Positions 19,909 to 26,991 of a stretch of 64,000 nucleotides of DNA are shown here, in pieces. The position numbers and the translations under genes were made by a program. Position 1 is the first letter of the stretch. Each line of letters begins with the position of its first letter. This DNA is from Dendrosporobacter quercicolus (GTDB lineage: Bacteria > Bacillota > Negativicutes > DSM-1736 > Dendrosporobacteraceae). A model generated the notes under the pieces. It was not told the origin of the DNA. It was given only the letters and a program-made list of their open reading frames with translations, and did not search any database. The stretch lies in the NCBI RefSeq assembly GCF_900104455.1, contig NZ_FNHB01000003.1, positions 1 through 64,000 on the forward strand. The letters run 5' to 3'.

Positions 19909-20927
19909 ATTTTCAACGGATTTCCAGCGATACGGTTAAGCTGCTGCTACTGGGGGGGTTGTTGCTGCTGTTGGTTTTAGCGTCTTTTCTGATTGGCCGG
20001 TATCCGGTTACTCCGGATATGGTTTTTACTGTTTTGGCGGGAAAACTGTTTCAGTGGCCGCAAAGCTGGACGCCGGCGATGGAAATTGTCATACTGAAAA
20101 TACGCTTGCCGCGTATACTGGCGGCAATGCTGGTAGGCGGAGCATTGGCGGTCGCCGGTGCAGCTTATCAGAATTTGTTCCGCAATCCCCTGGTATCCCC
20201 GGCAATTTTAGGGGTTTCAGCCGGCGCTGGCTTTGGCGCGGCTCTGGGCATGCTGCTGCAATACTCCTGGGTTTGGGTTCAGATAATGGCTTTTGCCGCC
20301 GGCTTGCTGGCTGTTAGCTGTTCATTCATCATCAGTGCTTTTTTCGGGGGTAAATCAGTTACCTCGCTGGTCTTGGGAGGTATGGTTGTTTCAGCCTTAT
20401 TTCAGGCGTTGATCTCAGCGGTCAAGTATGCCGCCGATCCTCTTGATACCTTACCGGCGATAACCTTCTGGCTAATGGGCGGGCTAGCCAAGGTGACGAT
20501 GCAGGAGGTCATATGGATAATACCGCCGATTATTGCGGCTCTGCTGGCGTTGTACGCCGTCAGATGGCGCATTCATGTACTGGGCGCCGGCGAGTCCGAA
20601 GCGCAGTCACTGGGTGTCAATATCCGGCTTGTCCGGCTGATTGTCATTGCCGGAGCCACCCTGATGACAGCCGCGGCAGTAAGCATCAGCGGTATGATTG
20701 GCTGGGTGGGCTTATTGATTCCGCATATGGCCAGGATGCTGGTTGGTGCGCGGTTTACCGTACTGCTGCCGGCCACTATGCTGATGGGCAGCGGTTATTT
20801 ACTCCTGATTGACGGCATAAGCCGCAGCGTTGCCGCCGTAGAAATTCCTGTCGGTATTTTGACTGCCGTTATTGGTGCGCCGTTTTTTGTAGTTTTGCTG
20901 GCCCGTTCCCGGCGGAACTGGCTATAA
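19902..20927 (+). CDS. Metal-chelate ABC importer, FecCD permease
   Basis: A 341-aa FecCD-family permease, expected to have about ten transmembrane helices. Signature parts are LRLPRILAAMLVGGALAVAGAAYQNLFRNPLVSP-like segments near residues 65-100, GMIGWVGLLIPHMARM near 265-280 and the terminal GAPFFVVLLARSRR. It pairs with the upstream ATPase and lipoprotein. As one permease gene is present, it should act as a homodimer. Confidence 0.93.
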   Translation: MLNFQRISSDTVKLLLLGGLLLLLVLASFLIGRYPVTPDMVFTVLAGKLFQWPQSWTPAMEIVILKIRLPRILAAMLVGGALAVAGAAYQNLFRNPLVSPAILGVSAGAGFGAALGMLLQYSWVWVQIMAFAAGLLAVSCSFIISAFFGGKSVTSLVLGGMVVSALFQALISAVKYAADPLDTLPAITFWLMGGLAKVTMQEVIWIIPPIIAALLALYAVRWRIHVLGAGESEAQSLGVNIRLVRLIVIAGATLMTAAAVSISGMIGWVGLLIPHMARMLVGARFTVLLPATMLMGSGYLLLIDGISRSVAAVEIPVGILTAVIGAPFFVVLLARSRRNWL

Positions 20928-20951
20928 TTCTTGAGGCTGAGGAGGAGTATA

Positions 20952-21740
20952 ATGGAGGAAAAAGTAAAATCACTTGTCGGAGAATTGCATCCGATAGGCT
21001 TTGTCATTAGTGACTGTCGTTCTACGGAAACTGTACCGCTCTATGGCAAAACGGCAGTGATTCAAATTTTGGACAGTTATCTGCCTGCCTTGCATCGTTT
21101 AACCGAGCATAGTCATTGCTGGATTTTAAGCTGGTTTCACGAGGCTAAACGTTCTATTTTACGAACCAGACCGGTCAGGGTAAACGCCGATTTGCCGGAA
21201 TACGGGGTGTTTGGTCTCAGGTTTCCTTCGCGCCCCAATCCGATTGCCCTTACACTGGTCAGGATTGAACAGCTAGCGGTCAATCAATTGGCAGTGACCG
21301 GGCTGGATGCAATTGACGGCACGCCGGTACTTGATATCAAACCTTATTATGAAGCTGATATTATTTTTTCACCGCGCACTCCCTATATAGTTTCGAAAAA
21401 CCCGGAAATGCGCCGGGGCAATTTGATCAAGCAGGCCCTGGCCCACCATGGGGAAGCCTGTGAGAGCCTGGAACTGGGGGTCAAGATGACCCTGCTGGCA
21501 GAACAGTATTTCGGACAAATTCAAGCGCCGGATTTAACTGTTGTGGTCAAAGGAAACGCCTGTCTGGCGGATGTTATCCAAGGGCTTACCAGGGCCAGGC
21601 TGGCCAATCCGCCCCGCTTTCGTTTTGTTGAGCAAGCCGCAGCCGAAGTATGTTGGCAAAAAGGCGGTCAGCGGCTGGTCATGAGCCCGGGACCAGGCCA
21701 GGCAGTGAGCATTGCCGGCCGGGACGCAGGAACGGTTTGA
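20952..21740 (+). CDS. TrmO/TsaA-domain protein with FmdE-like C-terminus
   Basis: A 262-aa fusion. Residues about 10-140 form a TsaA/TrmO domain (LHPIGFVIS, YGVFGLRFPSRPNPIALTLV, DGTPVLDIKPY), a SAM-dependent methyltransferase fold acting on the t6A tRNA base in E. coli. Residues about 155-235 resemble an FmdE domain (NLIKQALAHHGEACESLELGVKM, then ARLANPPRFRF). FmdE domains are found with molybdenum/tungsten formylmethanofuran dehydrogenases and in metal contexts. ATG 20952 follows GAGGAGG. It closes the importer operon; a role in metal use rather than tRNA modification is possible. Confidence 0.8.
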   Translation: MEEKVKSLVGELHPIGFVISDCRSTETVPLYGKTAVIQILDSYLPALHRLTEHSHCWILSWFHEAKRSILRTRPVRVNADLPEYGVFGLRFPSRPNPIALTLVRIEQLAVNQLAVTGLDAIDGTPVLDIKPYYEADIIFSPRTPYIVSKNPEMRRGNLIKQALAHHGEACESLELGVKMTLLAEQYFGQIQAPDLTVVVKGNACLADVIQGLTRARLANPPRFRFVEQAAAEVCWQKGGQRLVMSPGPGQAVSIAGRDAGTV

Positions 21741-21762
21741 ACGCCTGGTGCTGTAACCTGGG

Positions 21763-21810
21763 CAAAGGGGAGCCTGTAAAATGCATCTGCATTTTACAGG
21801 CTCCCCTTTG
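21763..21810. terminator. Perfect palindromic terminator
   Basis: The arms CAAAGGGGAGCCTGTAAAATGCA and TGCATTTTACAGGCTCCCCTTTG pair without mismatch around a 2-base loop. It lies between the convergent trmO-like gene and the integrase-like gene. It belongs to the related hairpin family described in the findings. Confidence 0.75.
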
Positions 21811-21841
21811 CTCCGCCTGACTGCTGTCAGCGGAAAATGGA

Positions 21842-22756
21842 CTAGTCCAGGGTCAGGCGCATACATTGGCCAAATTCGACATAGGATAAAAAATCGCGGC
21901 GCTGGTGAAAGGAATGGGTAAAATTATATTGAATCAACCAGCGCTTAAAGGCTGATTCGATGTATGCGGGCGCTGTCTGATATAAGCGCAGGCCTTCAAA
22001 AAAATGGCTCAGCAAAAATTTGTGAAAGCTGTCGACAGTGCCAAAGGATGACGGCGTTTCCTGCCAGGACAAGCCCCAACCCTTTGCTGCCGCTGAAACG
22101 GATAAATCTCTGATGATAGCGGTTTTGGTTGAACACATAACGGTGGATAATGTGGACTGACGGTGGTGGTAAAAAGGCCTGATCGTATTGACTAACAGCT
22201 CGTAGCCAATCTGGATAGAACGTTCCGGATGAAAGATTGCAAAAGAATAGCCATTAAACCGGTCGATGAACAGGTGTAAATATCGCTGTCCGTTAATTTT
22301 ATGCTGCAGCCGGCGGGAGGAGAGACAGTCATACAGCATCAACTGCCCAGGCCGGTCAGCCTTAAACGCACGGTCGCGAAACGCCGGATTCAGCCGTTCA
22401 ATAAATCTGATTTGCTGCTCAGTGAGGTTCAAACCGGCGTGATAAAAATTCAGCAGCTTGTGATACACGGCAATCCGGCTGCCGACGCCGTTTTGGCTTT
22501 TCAGGTAATGTAAATCCTTTAAAGACAGGTTGAAGCCGTGACGATCAAAGTAATGCAGTAAGCGAAAATCATTCCAGAAAGGATTCGATAAACAGATGCT
22601 GTGAATAAGTTCATGCAGCTTTGCAGCCATTTCAGGGTTCAGCGCAGCCAAGCCGGCGGAAAGAGCTTCCGGCTGCTGCTCCAGTTCAGGGCCGCCCTGT
22701 GGTGCGGAATAGCTCAAAGCGTTTTCCATCAGCAATAAACGTAAACCGGCAGTCAT
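21842..22756 (-). CDS. Domesticated integrase/transposase-fold protein, degraded active site
   Basis: A 304-aa protein that I align to IS481-type transposases. PGQLMLYDCL corresponds to the first catalytic Asp block, RYLHLFIDRFNGYSFA to the next strand, TVMCSTKTAII to the usual TDNG block, and SFGTVDSFHKFLLSHFF to the NGKVERF block. FKRWLIQYNFTHSFHQRRD matches the terminal WLxxYNxxRPH motif. The second Asp is lost and the Glu has become Asp, so DDE catalysis is unlikely. An intact reading frame, a good ribosome site (AGGAGGT) and its own promoter argue for a functional non-transposing protein. It lies beside the molybdate-type regulator. Confidence 0.6.
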   Translation of the reverse strand: MTAGLRLLLMENALSYSAPQGGPELEQQPEALSAGLAALNPEMAAKLHELIHSICLSNPFWNDFRLLHYFDRHGFNLSLKDLHYLKSQNGVGSRIAVYHKLLNFYHAGLNLTEQQIRFIERLNPAFRDRAFKADRPGQLMLYDCLSSRRLQHKINGQRYLHLFIDRFNGYSFAIFHPERSIQIGYELLVNTIRPFYHHRQSTLSTVMCSTKTAIIRDLSVSAAAKGWGLSWQETPSSFGTVDSFHKFLLSHFFEGLRLYQTAPAYIESAFKRWLIQYNFTHSFHQRRDFLSYVEFGQCMRLTLD

Positions 22757-22820
22757 AATTCGTACCTCCTGTAATCAGAAAGTTTATGGATGCGCTTTAC
22801 AGCGGCGATTATTCCGCCAT

Positions 22821-22893
22821 AAAAAATAAAAGCCAGCCCGGCGTGGACGCCGACCGGGCTGGCACTGCAGTGTGACCAAAAAATTAATCTTAC
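22821..22893 (-). ncRNA. Short terminated leader or small RNA
   Basis: From the promoter at 22900-22928 transcription would start near 22893. About 30 nt later it meets a strong hairpin (22832-22863, GCCAGCCCGG / CCGGGCTGGC on either side of a 12-base loop), followed on this strand by TTTTATTTTTT. This predicts a transcript of about 70 nt that ends before the integrase-like gene, or an attenuator controlling it. Alternatively the hairpin simply terminates the regulator gene upstream. Confidence 0.5.
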
Positions 22894-22899
22894 AATGCT

Positions 22900-22928
22900 A
22901 TTATATACGGTGAAGCTGTTAATTGCAA
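22900..22928 (-). promoter_or_regulatory. Promoter upstream of integrase-like gene
   Basis: On the minus strand TTGCAA (22923-22928), exactly 17 bases, then TATAAT (22900-22905). It drives the terminated leader and, by readthrough, the integrase-like gene. Confidence 0.7.
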
Positions 22929-22936
22929 TAGTTTTC

Positions 22937-22961
22937 GTTAGCTTATGTTGGTTTATGTTAG
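22937..22961. promoter_or_regulatory. 10-bp direct repeats TTATGTTGGT / TTATGTTAGT, probable operator
   Basis: Two tandem decamers sit immediately upstream of the -35 element of the integrase-like gene. A 15-base block (CTTATGTTGGTTTAT, 22942-22956) is identical in the regulator promoter at 23993-24007. Helical-phase spacing suggests a protein-binding site. Confidence 0.6.
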
Positions 22962-22982
22962 TTCTAGTTTGGTGCAGCAGCA

Positions 22983-23915
22983 TTAAACTTCGGAGATAAT
23001 ACTGCCCATTTGCGCAATATCATAACCGCCCATGCCGGAAATTTCGTTGCGAAAGGAGTCTGATTTTAAGACAGCAAGTACTGCCTGGAACTGAGGTTTG
23101 GGCAAATCTTCCTTGCGGATAACCAGATCATAACGTTCCCGCTGCAGCGGGACAAAATCTATACCTGCTACCTGCAGGGCAGCTTTTTCAATGCCGATGC
23201 CAACATCGGCATCGCCGCGGGCGACACAGCTGGCAACGGCCAAATGGCTCATTTCTTCATGTTTATAGCCGATAATTGCCTGTTGGTCGATATTCAGCTT
23301 ATGCAGCTTTTCATCCAACAGTACCCTGATGCCGGCGCCGGGTTCCCGATTGACAAAACGAATGCCGGGTTGAAGCAAATCGGTCCAGGTATGAATAGCT
23401 TTGGGATTGCCGGCGGCAACGTAGAAGCCGGCAAAACGGTAGACTAGGTTAATGATAACGGCTTTATGACCTGGCAGCATACGACGGACATAGGGCGTAT
23501 TGTACTGATCGGAATCGCCATCCCAAAGATGGGCGCTGACTAAATTGGCTGTTCCGCGATACAAAGCCATTAACCCGTCAATACTGCCGATGTAATTGCG
23601 CAAAAACTGTATATGCGGCATTTGGCGTTCTAAATGACGGGTCAGAATATCAAGAGAAATGTCCTGACCGCAGATGATGAGGCCGTCTTGGGTCAAAAAG
23701 GGCGGGGCGGCCGGCCCTGGCTGCTGGGTTGCATGGAATTGCAGGCCTTTGGCGGCTTTTTTATAGTTTTCCAGATCGGTTGCCTCTACGCGGACCTTGC
23801 GGCCAATTTTGTAAGCGGTTAATTCACCTCGTTTAATCAGTTCATATACGGTAAACCGGGATATTTTCAGAATTTTGGCAACTTCCTCCGGCGTATAAGA
23901 AATATCTTCAGGCAT
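22983..23915 (-). CDS. HTH regulator with periplasmic-binding-like effector domain (molybdate-type)
   Basis: A 310-aa protein. Residues 5-55 form an excisionase/MerR-type HTH (YTPEEVAKILKISRFTVYELIKRGE). Residues about 80-300 are a PBP-like domain of the kind found in MoeA-linked and molybdate regulators (GLMALYRGTANLVSAHLWD, FVNREPGAGIRVLLDEKL, GDADVGIGIEKAA). This domain is taken to bind molybdate, tungstate or a cofactor precursor. It is divergent from modA across 289 bp, making modABC a likely target. The terminator at 22821-22863 lies downstream. Confidence 0.82.
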   Translation of the reverse strand: MPEDISYTPEEVAKILKISRFTVYELIKRGELTAYKIGRKVRVEATDLENYKKAAKGLQFHATQQPGPAAPPFLTQDGLIICGQDISLDILTRHLERQMPHIQFLRNYIGSIDGLMALYRGTANLVSAHLWDGDSDQYNTPYVRRMLPGHKAVIINLVYRFAGFYVAAGNPKAIHTWTDLLQPGIRFVNREPGAGIRVLLDEKLHKLNIDQQAIIGYKHEEMSHLAVASCVARGDADVGIGIEKAALQVAGIDFVPLQRERYDLVIRKEDLPKPQFQAVLAVLKSDSFRNEISGMGGYDIAQMGSIISEV

Positions 23916-23948
23916 AGGCGTTCACCTCGAATATTAGTGTTGACTTCT

Positions 23949-23977
23949 ATTATATCACACTATATAATGATTGATAA
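23949..23977 (-). promoter_or_regulatory. Promoter of the molybdate-type regulator gene
   Basis: On the minus strand TTATCA (23972-23977), 17 bases, TATAAT (23949-23954). The architecture mirrors the promoter of the integrase-like gene, including the repeat element just upstream. Confidence 0.65.
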
Positions 23978-23982
23978 AATAA

Positions 23983-24012
23983 TCTATGTTGACTTATGTT
24001 GGTTTATCATAG
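23983..24012. promoter_or_regulatory. Three 10-bp direct repeats, probable operator
   Basis: CTATGTTGAC, TTATGTTGGT and TTATCATAGC follow one another with 10-bp period, just upstream of the regulator's -35 and about 130 bp upstream of the modA -10. This may be the regulator's own binding site, so autoregulation and control of modA are both possible. Confidence 0.6.
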
Positions 24013-24133
24013 CTTAAGGCTGGCAGTGCTGAATGGTTTTGTGTTGTTTTTTAGGATATAGCACATGAAACACAATACAACAAAGCTTACGCTATGGTAA
24101 AAGTGACAATCCTCGAGCTATATGTGGGTATTT

Positions 24134-24143
24134 TTGCTATAAT
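24134..24143 (+). promoter_or_regulatory. Extended -10 promoter of modA
   Basis: TTGCTATAAT is an extended -10 (TGnTATAAT). No good -35 stands 17 bases upstream; GTGACA at 24103-24108 is the nearest. Such a promoter would suit activation. Confidence 0.5.
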
Positions 24144-24204
24144 CGTCGCGGCGCAGTGCCTGAGGCTAAATGGTACATAAAATAACGAAAAGGGGAGAGG
24201 AAAC

Positions 24205-25005
24205 ATGAAATTATCTAAATTGATGCTGCTATTCTTAGTACTGGCAGTCAGCATGGCTTTGGTTGCCGGCTGTAGCGGAACCAAGCAGCCGGCTCCAGCG
24301 GCGGCCCAGCCGGTAGAATTGAACATTGCGGCCGCTGCCAGCCTGAAGGATGCAATGGGGGAAATTCAGAAACTGTATACGGCAAAAAAGCCTGAAGTTA
24401 CGCTTGTTTATAACTTTGCTTCCTCCGGTGCATTGCAAAAGCAAATTGAGCAAGGGGCGCCGGCGGACTTGTTCATTTCAGCGGCCGCCAAACAAATGGA
24501 CGAGCTGGAAGGCAAAAATTTGATTAAGAAGGAAACCCGTAATAACCTGGTGGAAAATTCGCTGGTCATTATTGTACCGAAAGATTCGCAGCTTAACTTA
24601 AGCAAATACGAGGATTTGACGCAGACCGCAGTCAAAAAGGTCGGCATTGGTGAAACCGAAACTGTTCCTGCCGGCCAATATGCCCAGGAAGTATTAAAAA
24701 AATTAGCCTTATGGGATACGATTAAGGCCAAAGCCGTAATGGCCAAAGATGTTCGCACCGTATTGACTTATGTAGAAACCGGTAATGTTGATGCCGGCAT
24801 TGTCTACGGTACAGATGCGGCAGTCAGTGAAAAAGTGAAAGTTGTTGCCACCGCGCCGGCTGGTTCACATCAGCCAATTGTTTATCCTGTGGCAGTCTTA
24901 ACCGGGGCAAAGCAGCCCCAGGCAGCTGATGAGTTTCTGGCCTTTCTCAATGGGTCTGAGGCCAAAGCGGTGTTTGAAAAATACGGTTTTACGGTGAGTA
25001 AATAA
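24205..25005 (+). CDS. modA: Molybdate-binding lipoprotein of ModABC
   Basis: The extracytoplasmic molybdate receptor, 266 aa. A signal peptide ends in the lipobox VAGC. The mature domain begins ELNIAAAASLKDAMGEIQKLY and shows FASSGALQKQIEQGAPADLFISA and VGIGETETVPAGQYAQE, all standard ModA blocks that contact the oxyanion. The ribosome site is GGGGAGAGG. A terminator-like hairpin separates it from modB. Confidence 0.95.
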   Translation: MKLSKLMLLFLVLAVSMALVAGCSGTKQPAPAAAQPVELNIAAAASLKDAMGEIQKLYTAKKPEVTLVYNFASSGALQKQIEQGAPADLFISAAAKQMDELEGKNLIKKETRNNLVENSLVIIVPKDSQLNLSKYEDLTQTAVKKVGIGETETVPAGQYAQEVLKKLALWDTIKAKAVMAKDVRTVLTYVETGNVDAGIVYGTDAAVSEKVKVVATAPAGSHQPIVYPVAVLTGAKQPQAADEFLAFLNGSEAKAVFEKYGFTVSK

Positions 25006-25013
25006 GCTAACGC

Positions 25014-25068
25014 ACAAGGAGGTGTCTTTTAAATGCGATGCATTTTGAGGCACCTTGTTTTTTCCCGG
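25014..25068 (+). terminator. Terminator-like hairpin between modA and modB
   Basis: AAGGAGGTGTCTTTTAAATGC pairs imperfectly with GCATTTTGAGGCACCTT across GAT, and six T follow. It probably lowers modBC expression relative to modA. Confidence 0.65.
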
Positions 25069-25122
25069 TGTATTTGCCGGTGCGGCATTCAGTATGTGCT
25101 GAAGTTAAGATGATTGCAGGTG

Positions 25123-25842
25123 ATGAGGTTGATTGATTGGCAGCCGGTAATTTTATCATTGAAAGTGGCGGTAGTTTCATTGCTGTTTATCTTTGTACTC
25201 GGTATTGCCACGGCTTTACTGATGACCAGAAAGCAATTTCCGGGCAAAGCGGTGATTGAGTCGCTCATCACGATGCCGATGGTACTGCCGCCAGTAGTTA
25301 CAGGGTTTGCCTTATTGCTGCTGATCGGTAAAAACGGTCCTGTCGGCAAGCTGATGACAGCCTGGTTTGACGTCCAGCTGATGTTTACACAGACGGCTGC
25401 AGTGCTGGCAGCCGTGGTCATTGCTTTTCCGCTCATGTATCAGAGTGCAAAGGCCGCTTTGCAGAGCATTGACAATTCCTTGGAAGATGCAGCCCGGACA
25501 CTGGGAGCGAGTGAACTGCGGGTGATATTGACCGTCACTTTGCCGCTGGCTGTTCCCGGTTTGGTCGCGGGCGGGGTGCTGGCTTTTTCCCGGGCTTTGG
25601 GTGAATTTGGCGCGACCATCATGATTGCCGGCAACATTCCCGGTAAAACCCAAACCATTCCAATTGCAATTTATTTTGCCGCCGAATCAAACGATTTAAC
25701 AGAGGCCGGTTATTATGTGGCGGTAATCAGCATCATTACTTTTGGCGCTATTTTATGGTTAAATACCTGGTCTAAAAAACATTCCTGGTATCCTGGAACC
25801 ATACGGGGAGGCAGGCCGCATCGTGTTAACAGTGACAATTAA
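25123..25842 (+). CDS. modB: Molybdate ABC importer permease
   Basis: A 239-aa permease with about five helices and the EAA loop EDAARTLGASELRVILTVTLP (about residue 125 onward), followed by GVLAFSRALGEFGATIMIAGN, the classic ModB signature. ATG 25123 is preferred over TTG 25114, though neither has a clear ribosome site. It overlaps modC by 20 bases. Confidence 0.92.
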   Translation: MRLIDWQPVILSLKVAVVSLLFIFVLGIATALLMTRKQFPGKAVIESLITMPMVLPPVVTGFALLLLIGKNGPVGKLMTAWFDVQLMFTQTAAVLAAVVIAFPLMYQSAKAALQSIDNSLEDAARTLGASELRVILTVTLPLAVPGLVAGGVLAFSRALGEFGATIMIAGNIPGKTQTIPIAIYFAAESNDLTEAGYYVAVISIITFGAILWLNTWSKKHSWYPGTIRGGRPHRVNSDN

Positions 25843-26464
25843 GAAAACGCTGCCCGATTTCGAGCTTAACCTGGAGTTTAGGGTGAAAAATAATATCCTG
25901 GTATTGTTCGGCCCTTCCGGCTGCGGTAAAACTACTACCTTGCGCTGTATTGCCGGTTTGGAGAAGCCTGATGACGGAGAAATAACGTTAGGCCGGGAAA
26001 CGTTTTTTTCCGCGCGGCAGAGGATATTTATGCCGCCGCGCACACGCGGCGTCGGTTATATGTTTCAGGATTACGCTTTATTTCCCCATATGAGCGTTGA
26101 AAAAAATATCTGGTATGGCGTAAAACAGCGGGAAAAGGCGCAGGAACTGTATGGCAAACTATTATTGCTGTTAAAAATAAGGCCGCTGGTTAATCGCGGC
26201 ATTAAGCGGCTGTCCGGCGGCGAGAAGCAACGGGTAGCTTTAGCCCGGGCCTTAATGGCGGAGCCAAAAATATTGTTGCTGGATGAGCCGCTGTCGGCGC
26301 TGGATGCGGAAACCCGCCTGGAACTGCAGGCGGAACTGAAGCAACTGCACAGCATTTGGCGCATTCCCTTCATTATGGTTACTCATGACCGGGACGAAGC
26401 CGAAAAATTAGGCGATCAGATTATTTTTATGCGCCAAGGGGAAAAAGTCGCCGGCAGTTTTTAG
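25823..26464 (+). CDS. modC: Molybdate ABC importer ATPase lacking the Mop domain
   Basis: ATPase with Walker A GPSGCGKTTTL, Q-loop FQDYALFPH, signature RLSGGEKQRVALARAL, Walker B ILLLDEPLSALD and switch His MVTHDRDEA. At 213 aa it is about 140 residues shorter than E. coli ModC and stops right after the nucleotide-binding domain. The regulatory molybdate-binding part is absent; a free Mop gene follows. The start is GTG 25823. Confidence 0.92.
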   Translation: MLTVTIKKTLPDFELNLEFRVKNNILVLFGPSGCGKTTTLRCIAGLEKPDDGEITLGRETFFSARQRIFMPPRTRGVGYMFQDYALFPHMSVEKNIWYGVKQREKAQELYGKLLLLLKIRPLVNRGIKRLSGGEKQRVALARALMAEPKILLLDEPLSALDAETRLELQAELKQLHSIWRIPFIMVTHDRDEAEKLGDQIIFMRQGEKVAGSF

Positions 26465-26500
26465 CTGAGGCAGCCGGAATGATTTTATCTGCTTTCTCAC

Positions 26501-26529
26501 TTGTAATGTTGCCGGGAAGGATATATAAT
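26501..26529 (+). promoter_or_regulatory. Promoter of mop
   Basis: TTGTAA (26501-26506), 17 bases and TATAAT (26524-26529), shortly after the modC stop. It gives mop a transcript of its own with a leader of about 125 nt. Confidence 0.65.
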
Positions 26530-26661
26530 CTATACATAAATCATTGGACAGGTAAAGAAGCGTTTATTAATCCGAGGCCCGGCTTGCGTATGCTTGCCAG
26601 TTGTATAAATAAGACTGAATTGGCAACGATATACTAATCATTTATTAAGGAGGCGCTTGCA

Positions 26662-26868
26662 GTGAGTAAAATCAGCGGCAGAAATCAGCTTAAGGGTACC
26701 GTAAAGGAAGTGGTGAAAGGCGCGGTAATGGCTAAAGTGGTGATTGACTATAAAGGTGAACTCATTACCGCCACAATTACCACTGACTCAGTTGACGATT
26801 TGGATTTAAAACCAGGGGATACAGCGACTGCTTTGATTAAATCCACCGAAGTCATGATTATTAAATAA
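26662..26868 (+). CDS. mop: Molbindin (single Mop domain)
   Basis: A cytoplasmic 68-aa protein made of one Mop domain (SGRNQLKGTVKEVVKGAVMAKV, then a repeat of beta strands ending STEVMIIK). Molbindins assemble into hexamers that bind molybdate and are thought to buffer it. The GTG start follows AAGGAGG at 26647-26653. The gene supplies the domain missing from the upstream ModC. Confidence 0.93.
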   Translation: MSKISGRNQLKGTVKEVVKGAVMAKVVIDYKGELITATITTDSVDDLDLKPGDTATALIKSTEVMIIK

Positions 26869-26884
26869 CAATCTCTGTAAAGTA

Positions 26885-26933
26885 CAAGGGAGCGCCTGCA
26901 ATGCACAGCATTTCAAGGCGCTCCCTTTTTTCT
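26885..26933 (+). terminator. Rho-independent terminator of mop
   Basis: AAGGGAGCGCCTGCAATGC pairs with GCATTTCAAGGCGCTCCC around ACA, and TTTTTT follows. Same architecture as the hairpin at 31031-31076. Confidence 0.85.
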
Positions 26934-26991
26934 TTGCAAGCAAACGGATACCCCGTCCTGTATGACCATGCCCCAGCGTCCTGGAGAGGAC

